A stretch of DNA of 64,000 nt from Chromobacterium subtsugae (GTDB lineage Bacteria > Pseudomonadota > Gammaproteobacteria > Burkholderiales > Chromobacteriaceae), in NCBI RefSeq assembly GCF_001676875.1, contig NZ_JYKA01000001.1, positions 1-64,000 of the forward strand. Direction: 5' to 3'. Numbering within the stretch: the stretch's first letter is position 1; each line of letters begins with the position of its first letter. Both the position numbers and the translations under genes were made by a program. Below are positions 8,953-16,476 of this stretch, piece after piece. The notes below the pieces were generated by a model. The model ran no database searches, was not told the origin of the DNA, and was given only the letters and a program-made list of their open reading frames with translations.

Positions 8953-9813
8953 ATGCCTACGACTGAATCCCCATTGAGATACCCAGGCGGGAAGACACAA
9001 CTAACGCCATTTGTGAGCGATCTTCTACGTGTAAACGACCTCCAGCAAGGCGTGTATGCAGAGCCATTCGCTGGAGGAGCTGGACTCGCCTGGAGACTGC
9101 TGCTGTCAGGCCAGGTAGGCGAGGTATGGCTTAACGATATTGATCCCTGTGTTTATGCCCTGTGGGATGCTGTACTCAATCAGCCAGGGGCGTTGTGTGA
9201 GCTAATTACTGAAACACCAATAACGCTAGATGAATGGCATCATCAGCGTAGCGTATTTTTGGATAGCAATGCACCAACGCTGGATCGTGCGTTTTCAACA
9301 CTGTTCATGAATAGAACGAATCGTTCAGGCATCTTGCTTGGTGGTGTGATTGGCGGAAAATCTCAAGAGGGTGCATATAAATTAGATTGCCGTTTTAATC
9401 GCAATGAGTTGGTTCGGAAAATTCAACGAATCGCACGCCATCGTGATGTGGTTCGACTAACTCGGCTTGATGCGGCCGAGTGCATTACTCAATGGTCAGA
9501 ACAACTTCCCCCGCGATCGCTTATAAATATTGACCCACCTTATTTTGCAAAGGGTCAAGAGTTGTATATCAATTTCTATACGCCTTCGGATCACGCCAGT
9601 CTTGCTGCTGTAATTCGTAAGCTACGGTGTCCGTGGATGCTGACATATGATGATGTACCTCAGATCGAAGAGCTATATGCAGGTCTTCCAGTCTATCGAA
9701 AGAGCCTTGTGTATTATGCGCAAGTTAAGCGGAAGGCAAATGAGCTGTTGGTGCTTTCTCCGCAGCTACGTGCCCCTGATGGTTTGGTGAGTCCGATTAT
9801 TGAGGCGGCCTAG
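8953..9813 (+). CDS. D12-class DNA adenine-N6 methyltransferase (Dam-like)
   Basis: The 286-residue protein shows the class-alpha order of motifs: RYPGGK (9-14, N-terminal motif X), EPFAGGAG (37-44, AdoMet-binding motif I), NDIDP (61-65) and catalytic DPPYF (194-198, motif IV). It should transfer a methyl group to adenine N6; the target sequence cannot be read off. It follows the ParB-like gene by 42 bp and converges on tniQ with a 19-bp gap. No cognate restriction endonuclease is adjacent, so it is either a solitary cargo methylase or works with the ParB-like nuclease candidate. Confidence 0.9.
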   Translation: MPTTESPLRYPGGKTQLTPFVSDLLRVNDLQQGVYAEPFAGGAGLAWRLLLSGQVGEVWLNDIDPCVYALWDAVLNQPGALCELITETPITLDEWHHQRSVFLDSNAPTLDRAFSTLFMNRTNRSGILLGGVIGGKSQEGAYKLDCRFNRNELVRKIQRIARHRDVVRLTRLDAAECITQWSEQLPPRSLINIDPPYFAKGQELYINFYTPSDHASLAAVIRKLRCPWMLTYDDVPQIEELYAGLPVYRKSLVYYAQVKRKANELLVLSPQLRAPDGLVSPIIEAA

Positions 9814-9832
9814 TAAAAATAGTCATAGCGGA

Positions 9833-10867
9833 TCAAGGTCCCTTTCGTTTTTGTGTCCTTGTTCCTATTTTTTTCAAGCTTAATTGCTGGTGCAGTTTAT
9901 CTGCAGCGTTTCTATACCATGATGGGGCGTGGCTGAAGTCACGCATTAGCCAGTTGTACTTAAGCGCGCGTTGGGTCCAGGCTACCCAAAGTCGGCTTGG
10001 CCACCTCCCTATCAACCACCAAGCCAAGCCCATAATGTAGTGTCGATCGATTAGCTCCCGGCTCTCGATTGATAGCTTTCCAGTCACCATTCTGGGATGA
10101 GCAAGTCCAGTCCTTGTCGTGACATATTCCGCCAGTTTTTGTTTCGCGCCATTGCTAGATAGCAACTTGGCCATTTGGTGCAACACCGCCAGCATGTCGT
10201 AATCAAACCTGCTAGATGAAGGCGTTCCGCTATCGATTATGCGTAACACTTTCTCCCAGGACTGGAAAGTACGCCCGTTCCATTTGTGGACTGGTTCGAT
10301 TTTCGATTGGCGATAATCAAAGCTGCACGCCCAGCAGATACAGAGCGGCTCCATGCTCATTTCTCGGGGGTGTCCCAGTTCAATCCGGTGATAGGCCACG
10401 CCTTGCCCACACTGTGGGCATCGATCTAGCAACATGCAATTATGCTTGGGGCAGAAGGTGTAGAGTGCGACACGCCATGCTCGGCGGAAGTAGGGCTCTA
10501 CGTCCTCGCTCAAGCAAATTGGACAGAATTGCATGCCATGCCCAAGTCGCTTGCGGTGATACATTTGAAGCGAAAGCATCCATTTTAGTTGGCCGGATGC
10601 CTTCTCTTGCTCGAATAGTTTGCCTCGGTAGGCCATCAGTGTAGTTTGCCAGACGCGCTCAATTGTCGTCCCGGTTCTTGTTGCCATAGCCTCAATCAGC
10701 CACAGGGGGGCAAGCCTATCGATGTCTCGGTTCCACACCTGCCGTTCATTTCCAAATGTCAGCCGACAAAATGATTGCACTTTCAGCCCATTCGCATGGG
10801 CCACGCGGACAAGCCAAGATGATAGCAACTCATCTCTGTATGGATGAGGATGAGCGGGCCAAAGCAT
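9833..10867 (-). CDS. tniQ: TniQ-family target-selection protein
   Basis: The 344-residue protein starts with the typical TniQ pattern (PYRDELLSSWLVRVAHANG). It carries zinc-binding clusters CPICL (115-119), CPKH (139-142), CPQC (150-153) and CICWAC (176-181). TniQ/TnsD proteins bridge the target site to TnsC. The length is near Tn5053 TniQ (about 400) and shorter than site-specific Tn7 TnsD (508), so whether it alone recognises a chromosomal site is open. It is the last gene of the tnsA-B-C-tniQ operon; its start is within two bases of the tnsC stop. Confidence 0.88.
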   Translation of the reverse strand: MLWPAHPHPYRDELLSSWLVRVAHANGLKVQSFCRLTFGNERQVWNRDIDRLAPLWLIEAMATRTGTTIERVWQTTLMAYRGKLFEQEKASGQLKWMLSLQMYHRKRLGHGMQFCPICLSEDVEPYFRRAWRVALYTFCPKHNCMLLDRCPQCGQGVAYHRIELGHPREMSMEPLCICWACSFDYRQSKIEPVHKWNGRTFQSWEKVLRIIDSGTPSSSRFDYDMLAVLHQMAKLLSSNGAKQKLAEYVTTRTGLAHPRMVTGKLSIESRELIDRHYIMGLAWWLIGRWPSRLWVAWTQRALKYNWLMRDFSHAPSWYRNAADKLHQQLSLKKIGTRTQKRKGP

Positions 10868-10868
10868 G

Positions 10869-11756
10869 TCAGTTGCTCAGTTGAGCTTGCCGCTTTCGAT
10901 CAGATGGTGATATCCAACCGACTCCGTCGAGAGCGCGTGCATCGATCTGCTCCCGCCCTGTTTTGATTGCATGCTCGGCGGCATTGGCCAGTAACCGTGA
11001 GAGCTCTCCGATGTAGCCTTCGCTCATCGAAAACAGCTTTGCGGCCAGGGTAGTGCTGTGCAGAGCCGATGGCTCTCGAAGCGGCAGCATCCGTTCGAAG
11101 CTGGCCAACAGGCGGAGAAAGTCGGTATCGAATTCCCAGCGGGGCAGCAGCGCCGGTTCGAAACGGTTGGCCAACTGTGGGTCAGTTTGCAGGGCGCGGA
11201 AGGCATCTCGGGTGCCGACGGCCACGATCGGAACTTGCAGCTCGTTGCCCAAGTATTTGAGCACATTCAAGAAGGCGCGCTGTCGGTTCAGATTTCCGGC
11301 CAGAACATGGTGGATCTCATCGATGATCAGCATGCGCAGTCCGACGTATTTCAGCAGCTTGATGACCTGGAATTGCTTCTTATCCACCCGGTCATTCGGC
11401 TTATACGGCGCAAACAGCAGTTCGAGGATGGCATTGTAGAAGCGGCCTTCATCGGGAACCGGTGGCGCTTGCATGCAAAGCACCGGTACTCGAATGCCTT
11501 CGCCGGAGGGGTTGTCGTCGGCTGGGTGTTGGGAGCAGAACCGCTGTACCAGCATGGTCTTGCCGTTGTTGGTGTCACCCACCACCAGCAGGTTCGGCAT
11601 GCGGTGCGATTTCGGGTAGGTCAACAGATCATCGAGCTTAGCCAGGATCGCTTTCGCCTGCGGATAGCCAATCCAACGCGGCGCCCTGATCCTCTCTATC
11701 CGTTCTGGATCGCTTAGCTCGAGCAGCTTGAGGGTCGAGTCGTTCAAGTGGCTCAT
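10869..11756 (-). CDS. tnsC: TnsC/TniB-type AAA+ ATPase
   Basis: The 295-residue AAA+ regulator has Walker A GDTNNGKT (60-67), Walker B MLIIDEIHH (142-150) and a sensor-1 region VAVGT. The size fits TniB of Tn5053-type elements (about 300) rather than Tn7 TnsC (555). It relays target information from TniQ to the transposase and forms filaments on DNA in better-studied relatives. The ATG overlaps the tnsB stop codon by four bases, indicating coupling. Confidence 0.92.
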   Translation of the reverse strand: MSHLNDSTLKLLELSDPERIERIRAPRWIGYPQAKAILAKLDDLLTYPKSHRMPNLLVVGDTNNGKTMLVQRFCSQHPADDNPSGEGIRVPVLCMQAPPVPDEGRFYNAILELLFAPYKPNDRVDKKQFQVIKLLKYVGLRMLIIDEIHHVLAGNLNRQRAFLNVLKYLGNELQVPIVAVGTRDAFRALQTDPQLANRFEPALLPRWEFDTDFLRLLASFERMLPLREPSALHSTTLAAKLFSMSEGYIGELSRLLANAAEHAIKTGREQIDARALDGVGWISPSDRKRQAQLSN

Positions 11757-13630
11757 GCCAAGTCATCCATTTCATCAAAAGGCAGGATCGCCGGCACAGT
11801 TTGCGGCTGCGGCGTGGTGTGCTCTACCATTTGCGCCACTGGCGGAGTAGGTTGACGGACCACCTCCTGATGGTCTTTGCGCCGCTGAGTTGCGCGCCGC
11901 GCCGACATCGTTTTGGCTTGGGCGTTTTGTTCGATCTCCCGCATACGGTCATAGGCGGCGAAAAGTGCACGCTCATCGACATGTCGTCGTCCATCGGCCT
12001 CGGCTCGACGCTTTGCCTCGCGCATTTCCCAGATGCTGATAGGAGGGTGGGATGTATCCCGGTAGGGGATCGGGTAGTAGAGATCGACCTCGGGGTCGTA
12101 GAACCAGATCGTGCTGATGTCACGCGGATCGCGGCGAAACATGAACTTGCGCTTGTACTTGGGCGCTACCGGGTCAGGGGCATTGATCCAGCGGCGTAGC
12201 ACATCATGGTAGTAGTGGATCTCGTCGATCACCACACCGTAGTCCTGGACCGTGCGCTCCTCGTACGGCATGAGATCGAGCCGCAAACGATCCACGTCAG
12301 TGATCCGCGCAGGTAAGCCGCGGCCTGGCATGTCCTTGGTGCCGAAGATCCCCTGGCGGTATTTCTCTATCGGCGGCATCCGGAGGCCGGAATGCACGCG
12401 CTGGTGATATACGTTGACGATGAAGGTCACCAGCCACTCTTCTAATTCGGTGAGCGATAGCGCTGCCCTGCCCTCCGAGTCATAACCGCCTCGCTCCTGA
12501 ACATTGGAAAATGTAGTGCCCGGTAGGGTATGGATTTCATTGGCGAAAGTGCCCAGCAGGCGTTCGATGTGTCCACCGAAATGTGGTCGAGCAACTGGCC
12601 GCCATTCGATGTCTATGCCGTATTGGTCGCAGGCCCGCTTCAGCATATTGCCGCGAAACTCCCGGGCATTATCCATGTGCAGCTTTGCCGGAATGCCCCA
12701 GCAGGGCCATTCCCCCTTGACGCCATGCTTGGCCAGCCAGCCCTCCTTGGGAAGAATCGCATTGGCCAGACACTGGCCGGCCGATAGAGCGCCGGGCGGA
12801 TCGAACGATACGTAGAATCCGACCGCCATTCGACTGAATACGTCGATCGCCATGGTGATCCATGGCTTGCCCACTGGCCGACGGTCGATGTCGTCCACCA
12901 GGATGATGTCCAGCGGGGTGTGGTCGATCTGCACAACGGCGAGCGGCCAATCCGCGCCAGGGAAGCTGCCTTCGATTGGCGAATAGGCTTGGTCAGCTGC
13001 TTTGCGGCCTCTGCGCTTGGCCATAACATACTCGCCGGCCAGCAGTTTCAGGCGGTTACGTACGGTGTTGTCGTGCGGCGGTTCTATGCCGGCATTCAAA
13101 CAGCGCTTGCGCACCTCGTCGCAGACTTTCTGCTGCGATTTTCGCTGCTTGGTCAGGTATTCGCTTTCTACTACCACCTGGATGATCGCTTCGATTTCCG
13201 GCGTGAGCTTGGTGGCGCCCTTGTCGCTCCGAGTACGAGGCAGCAGCGAGGTCAGTAAATGATTGTCTTCGTAGCGGCGTAGCCACTCGTAGAGCGTATT
13301 CGCATGGTGGCCGAAAGCTTTGCCTCGGTCGGTGACGTCTTGCCGGCTGCGGTCTGCTTTGTCGAGCAGCGGGCGGATGATCTCGTAACGCCGTTTTGCC
13401 TCCTCCCAATCCTTGTCCAGCACTTGCAATAAGTCCGGCCGTGCCGACGGCTGCGAATTGCCGACCACCGCTTCCAAGTCTCCCACCTTGGCGTGGCTGA
13501 CCTGGTTGGTTTCGTCGTCGGCCAGCAGCACCTCGTCGAGATCCAGCACATGGGTGATGCGATGGAGTCGATTTTGATAGACCACCGCTGTGCCTGGTTG
13601 GAGCTGCAATAGAGTGGTGGGCGTACTCAT
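11753..13630 (-). CDS. tnsB: TnsB/TniA-type DDE transposase
   Basis: The 625-residue transposase binds the end repeats and joins 3' ends to the target. An N-terminal helix-turn-helix region (about 95-215) precedes a retroviral-integrase-fold core. The catalytic triad is D236 (VVQIDHTPLD), D320 (HMDNAREF) and E355 (GGHIERLLG), followed by a Mu-type C-terminal beta-barrel and a basic tail that probably contacts TnsC. Its start overlaps the tnsA stop by four bases. Confidence 0.94.
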   Translation of the reverse strand: MSTPTTLLQLQPGTAVVYQNRLHRITHVLDLDEVLLADDETNQVSHAKVGDLEAVVGNSQPSARPDLLQVLDKDWEEAKRRYEIIRPLLDKADRSRQDVTDRGKAFGHHANTLYEWLRRYEDNHLLTSLLPRTRSDKGATKLTPEIEAIIQVVVESEYLTKQRKSQQKVCDEVRKRCLNAGIEPPHDNTVRNRLKLLAGEYVMAKRRGRKAADQAYSPIEGSFPGADWPLAVVQIDHTPLDIILVDDIDRRPVGKPWITMAIDVFSRMAVGFYVSFDPPGALSAGQCLANAILPKEGWLAKHGVKGEWPCWGIPAKLHMDNAREFRGNMLKRACDQYGIDIEWRPVARPHFGGHIERLLGTFANEIHTLPGTTFSNVQERGGYDSEGRAALSLTELEEWLVTFIVNVYHQRVHSGLRMPPIEKYRQGIFGTKDMPGRGLPARITDVDRLRLDLMPYEERTVQDYGVVIDEIHYYHDVLRRWINAPDPVAPKYKRKFMFRRDPRDISTIWFYDPEVDLYYPIPYRDTSHPPISIWEMREAKRRAEADGRRHVDERALFAAYDRMREIEQNAQAKTMSARRATQRRKDHQEVVRQPTPPVAQMVEHTTPQPQTVPAILPFDEMDDLA

Positions 13631-14283
13631 TTATGAAGGCTCCAGATCGGACTGGTCATCGTCAGCTTCTTGGTAAGATCGACGCCAACCTGCCCTGTTC
13701 CGACCAAGTACCAAAGGGAGGGAAGCAGGCGCGCCTGATTCCACTGGTCCTGAAACACTGCGGACAGCAGCTCTGCCGGCGTGGCGTGGCGGATCAGACG
13801 CAGCTGATCGTCGAGTAGGTCCATGTGAGCTTCTTCTGCCGGCCCCTGTCGAACGAACGGCAGCAGGAACTTGGCGTTGTCGAGATACTGGGAACGGATC
13901 TCTACCTCTGTGACGATCTTGAAACGCCAGCCTTCGATGCGGGCGAAATGCACGGCTGCGCGGAGCTTCGGACGCAGTTCTTGCCAATCCCTACGCAGTT
14001 CATCTCGGTACTTGACCTCGTAAAGTGTCTTGCTTTGCTGCCCATGAGGTAGCTTGAAAGTGGCGAGCGCGTCGGGCGTGTAGCGGCGGATTTTGCCGTC
14101 GGAATCGGTCCACTCGAGCGTAAGCGGTTGGACCTCGAAGGTTTCGACAACCGGGTCGAATTCCAGCAACGTGATAAAGTCACGCTCCAGTGTGGACTCG
14201 AACATGGCCGGCCCGTTCGCCTTGCGGTGCGCGGCGATGCCGGTGACGTTACGGTAGTTCTTGGGGATCTTGCGCACGGGCAT
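13627..14283 (-). CDS. tnsA: TnsA endonuclease (5'-strand cleavage subunit)
   Basis: The 218-residue protein has a PD-(D/E)XK nuclease core with FESTLERDF (E33), YTPDAL (D71) and EVK (89-91), matching the E/D/QxK arrangement of Tn7 TnsA. TnsA cuts the non-transferred strand, so the presence of an intact copy predicts cut-and-paste rather than replicative transposition. The ATG at 14283 is preferred over an upstream GTG because GAGG lies seven bases before it. The promoter region is embedded in the right-end repeat array, suggesting transposase autoregulation. Confidence 0.9.
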   Translation of the reverse strand: MPVRKIPKNYRNVTGIAAHRKANGPAMFESTLERDFITLLEFDPVVETFEVQPLTLEWTDSDGKIRRYTPDALATFKLPHGQQSKTLYEVKYRDELRRDWQELRPKLRAAVHFARIEGWRFKIVTEVEIRSQYLDNAKFLLPFVRQGPAEEAHMDLLDDQLRLIRHATPAELLSAVFQDQWNQARLLPSLWYLVGTGQVGVDLTKKLTMTSPIWSLHK

Positions 14284-14294
14284 GATGTACCTCA

Positions 14295-14410
14295 CTCAGT
14301 ACACGATAGCACTGTAGAACTCCGGTGGGTACAAGAAAGCGACGTCAGCCAGTAGCGAAGAGCTATGTGGACGTTGCTGAAAAATCGTCAACCAGTACAG
14401 TCGAGCGTTG
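14295..14410 (-). repeat. Right-end TnsB-type binding repeats
   Basis: Read from the right tip inward, copies occur at 14391-14410 (CAACGCTCGACTGTACT), weakly at 14371-14390, at 14348-14367 (CATAGCTCTTCGCTACTG), at 14325-14344 (CGTCGCTTTCTTGTAC) and at 14295-14314 (CAGTGCTATCGTGTACT). They match the left-end copies. The innermost copy lies about 12 bp from the tnsA ATG. The first and third copies lie at nearly the same distance from the tip as their left-end counterparts. Confidence 0.72.
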
Positions 14411-14419
14411 GAAGCCACA

Positions 14420-14424
14420 TAAAC
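14420..14424. repeat. Target-site duplication, right copy (TAAAC)
   Basis: TAAAC directly follows the right transposon tip (...GGAAGCCACA) and matches 5556-5560. Removing 5561-14424 would restore lipA followed by its terminator. Confidence 0.85.
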
Positions 14425-14442
14425 ACTCGCCATCCAGCAAAA

Positions 14443-14477
14443 ACGGCATCCGAGCTTCAACCCGGATGCCGTATTTT
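14443..14477. terminator. Original lipA terminator, displaced by the transposon
   Basis: A perfect 10-bp stem (ACGGCATCCG / CGGATGCCGT) is followed by ATTTT on the plus strand, and the AAAAA before it gives a T tract on the minus strand. It can serve lipA in an uninterrupted chromosome and the convergent gene on its right. Confidence 0.75.
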
Positions 14478-14491
14478 CATGCGGCCGCCGC

Positions 14492-15098
14492 TCAAACGGC
14501 CGGCTTCTCGATCACCAGCACGCCGGGAGCCCAGGCATAGCTGGCGCCGCCGGCATATTCGCCCTGATAGAATTTGGGTTGCGCAAGCCTAGCAACCAGG
14601 CTATCCCTCGCCACCGAACTCTGCGCCGCGCTGAGCAATCTGTCAGACTTGAACTTCAGCCAAGCCACAGGCGAATCATGAATCTTTCGCCTGGGCTCGC
14701 CCACGCCCAACCAGAACGCTAGGCAGCAGAACTCCAGCTCGCCATTGCTCTTCATGCTCAGCGCCAGACTATCGCGCAAGCGGCCCACGTCTTGTTCCAG
14801 CCGCCCCCCCAGGCTCCGCCAGGTAATTCTTTACCTCGATGATCGACTTCGGCACGCCATGCCCGCCGGCCTCGGGCGCCACCCACCACACGATATCCGC
14901 ACGGCCATCCCCTCTCAGGCTGGATCGCGGGCGCCCTCTCAAGCTTACGTTCGCGCAACCCAGCGGCTCCCGCACATTGGCCTCAGACGCGACATGACAA
15001 TCGTCATCCACCTCGGCCAATTCCCTCGCGACAGCGCAAGTCAGCAGATACTCTGGCGCGCCTTCCCCATCCGCCACCAAAACCCTTGACTTCGTCAT
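14492..15098 (-). pseudogene. Frameshifted hypothetical gene with a PD-(D/E)XK-like motif
   Basis: Two overlapping minus-strand frames join into one protein of about 200 residues if one base is removed from a run of seven C (14804-14810 on the plus strand). The 5' part begins MTKSRVLVADGEG and contains RADIVWW followed about 16 residues later by IIEVKNYL, a D...ExK nuclease-type signature. The downstream frame continues RLEQDVGRLRDSLAL and ends EKPAV. Product and role are unknown. The lesion may be a true mutation, a phase-variable tract or a sequencing error. The start at 15098 is uncertain because no clear RBS is visible. The gene lies just outside the right end of the transposon, tail-to-tail with it. 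Confidence 0.55.
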
Positions 15099-15642
15099 TG
15101 CGCAACCCGCCCAAACCATGTCCCGCGGCGAAACCGCCACTACTTGTCCAGCATAGACAAATCCATGCATGTCAAGCGCAAAGCGAACGCATGCGGCTGG
15201 AATGCCGCGCTATCCATATATTGCAAATCAATATAAAAAAGACGAATCCGCCACGCTTGCCGCGAAAACAGCAATTTGGTTTGATTTAATAGGCAGTTTC
15301 GCTTATAGTCGGATTGTTATTAATTTTGCAAAGGCAAACCGTGGACAACGACGGTTCCAGTCGATCTTCGATCGCAGTATCGCCTTGCAGGATTTAAGCA
15401 GACCGAATTCCTTCCTTCTGCCTCATCCTGCAAAGCCAGGATGTGGCATCCGTTCCGGCCTGAAAACAGGCTGACGCGCCAAACGCAATCCACTCAGTCA
15501 CACAGCATCGCCTTATGCCGCGGCTTCCAGTCCGCGCTGCGCTTCTGCGTCCCGAATGGCTTGCCAGCATCCCCCAGCATCAGACCGACTCAGCAAACCG
15601 ACCGAATTGTTTACGCTAGCTGCGTGCGCCAAAGGAGATTCC
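15099..15642. other. Gene-free leader/promoter region of the mgt locus
   Basis: About 540 bp without a convincing gene. It is AT-rich around 15210-15340, where the promoter lies. From the predicted start site to the first structural gene the transcript would have an untranslated leader of over 500 nt, interrupted only by the short leader ORF at 15643. No known riboswitch family was recognised by eye. Confidence 0.6.
15281..15309 (+). promoter_or_regulatory. Sigma-70 promoter of the magnesium-transport locus
   Basis: TTGATT (15281-15286), a 17-bp spacer and TATAGT (15304-15309) form a near-consensus promoter in an AT-rich island, pointing toward mgtA. A GGTTTG just upstream faintly recalls a PhoP half-site, but no proper direct repeat was found. 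Confidence 0.6.
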
Positions 15643-15699
15643 ATGCCGGAAGAACCAGAACCGCGAACGTATGCGCCGCGTAGCTGCGCGTCAGGCTAA
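15643..15699 (+). CDS. Leader peptide 1 of the mgt locus (MPEEPEP type)
   Basis: An 18-codon ORF with a strong SD (AAAGGAGA, five bases before ATG) encodes MPEEPEPRTYAPRSCASG. Alternating acidic residues and prolines right after the start recall E. coli MgtL ([17 protein letters not shown]), where such a stretch destabilises translating ribosomes at low Mg2+ and switches on mgtA. A second ORF in this locus repeats MPEEPEP exactly. The ORF lies 142 bp before the first small structural gene. That it is a Mg2+-sensing leader is an inference from position, composition and duplication. Confidence 0.6.
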   Translation: MPEEPEPRTYAPRSCASG

Positions 15700-15841
15700 T
15701 TCCGCTATTGGGCGGAAATAACCGGCTCGGCAGCCGCGCCATACTCCGCTCATTCAATATCGGACCGCATTCCCGCATACGGTTATTCAAACCGGAAAGG
15801 GGTGCTTATTCTCTGCTGCTATAAAAATAGGGGGATTCAAT

Positions 15842-16219
15842 ATGCGAGCCCTGAAACTGTCCCAACTGCTGAAATTCTTTACCCGCGGCAATACTTCCGC
15901 TCAAGTTGCCGACTTCCGCCTGAATATCGTTTGCGACAAAGCCGTCATCACCACGCTGCGCAAACGCCTGTTCTGGGAAATGCACGACCTCGGCCTGCGC
16001 GCCTCGCAAGTCACCATCGGCCCCGACAGCCATGACAACCAGTGCAAGCTGTCGGTGGTGCTCAACTGCCCGCTGACGCAACGCCAGGACCTGGACGACA
16101 TGGCGCTGCGCCTGAGCCAGCTGCCGGAAATCCGCCGCGTGCACTGGGGCCGCCGCCTGCATAGCGCGCAGCCACATCACCGCTCGTTGTTCGGCAGCCG
16201 TCCGCGCATCGCCGCCTAA
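15842..16219 (+). CDS. Small protein resembling the MgtC C-terminal (ACT-like) domain
   Basis: The protein has 125 residues. After a basic N-terminus, residues 24-105 (FRLNIVCDKAVITTLRKRL... to LPEIRRVHW) follow the beta-alpha-beta-beta-alpha-beta pattern of the soluble C-terminal domain of MgtC: a leading L-x-V-x-C strand and a closing R-V-x-W strand. The membrane half of MgtC is absent. An RBS (GGGGGA) precedes the ATG. It lies in the same direction as mgtA and behind the leader peptide, so it is probably a regulator or partner of Mg2+ transport. The assignment is by eye and moderately sure. Confidence 0.55.
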   Translation: MRALKLSQLLKFFTRGNTSAQVADFRLNIVCDKAVITTLRKRLFWEMHDLGLRASQVTIGPDSHDNQCKLSVVLNCPLTQRQDLDDMALRLSQLPEIRRVHWGRRLHSAQPHHRSLFGSRPRIAA

Positions 16220-16287
16220 CGCCGAACCCGTCGCGCCGGCGTCCGCAAAGACCGCCGGCCAAACCGCCGCACCACAAGGCCCCAGCC

Positions 16288-16344
16288 ATGCCCGAAGAAC
16301 CCGAACCGCAGACAGCCAGGTCTTCGCCGCCGGCACCGCACTGA
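16288..16344 (+). CDS. Leader peptide 2 of the mgt locus (MPEEPEP type)
   Basis: This 18-codon ORF encodes MPEEPEPQTARSSPPAPH. The first seven residues equal those of the ORF at 15643, yet two of the seven codons differ synonymously, which points to selection on the peptide rather than recent DNA duplication. The SD is weak (AAGG). A stable hairpin (GATGGAC / GTCCATC) follows at about 16361-16391, before the next small gene. Confidence 0.5.
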   Translation: MPEEPEPQTARSSPPAPH

Positions 16345-16476
16345 TCCACCCCTTCCCGTAAGCGATGGACAGCGCCGCCGCCGCGCCGTCCATCATGCCG
16401 CTTCCCGGCTATCGCCGCGGAAGACGGCTGCCTGTCGCCATGTGAAACCACACGCGCCATTCCACAGGAGCTTACG

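Larger units (their letters stand above)
5561..14419. mobile_element. Complete Tn7-like transposon inserted at the lipA stop codon
   Basis: This 8859-bp element is bounded by 5'-TG termini and flanked by TAAAC duplications. The two ends, read inward, share T-G at the tip and TCCAACGCT at identical offset (positions 8-16), followed by further TnsB-type repeats. It carries a tnsA-tnsB-tnsC-tniQ operon at the right end and three oppositely oriented genes at the left: a TnsE-like candidate, a ParB-like protein and a D12-class adenine methylase. The cargo is visibly AT-richer than the host core, consistent with transfer. All four core genes are intact, so it may be active. No Cas genes or CRISPR array are present, so it is not a CRISPR-associated transposon. 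Confidence 0.9.

Noticed and set aside
5554-14425. Alternative transposon tips TGT at 5554 and ACA ending 14425
   Set aside because: They give the textbook TGT...ACA ends, but the flanking 5-mers (TGGCG and CTCGC) do not match. The tips at 5561 and 14419 give a perfect TAAAC duplication and ungapped alignment of TCCAACGCT.
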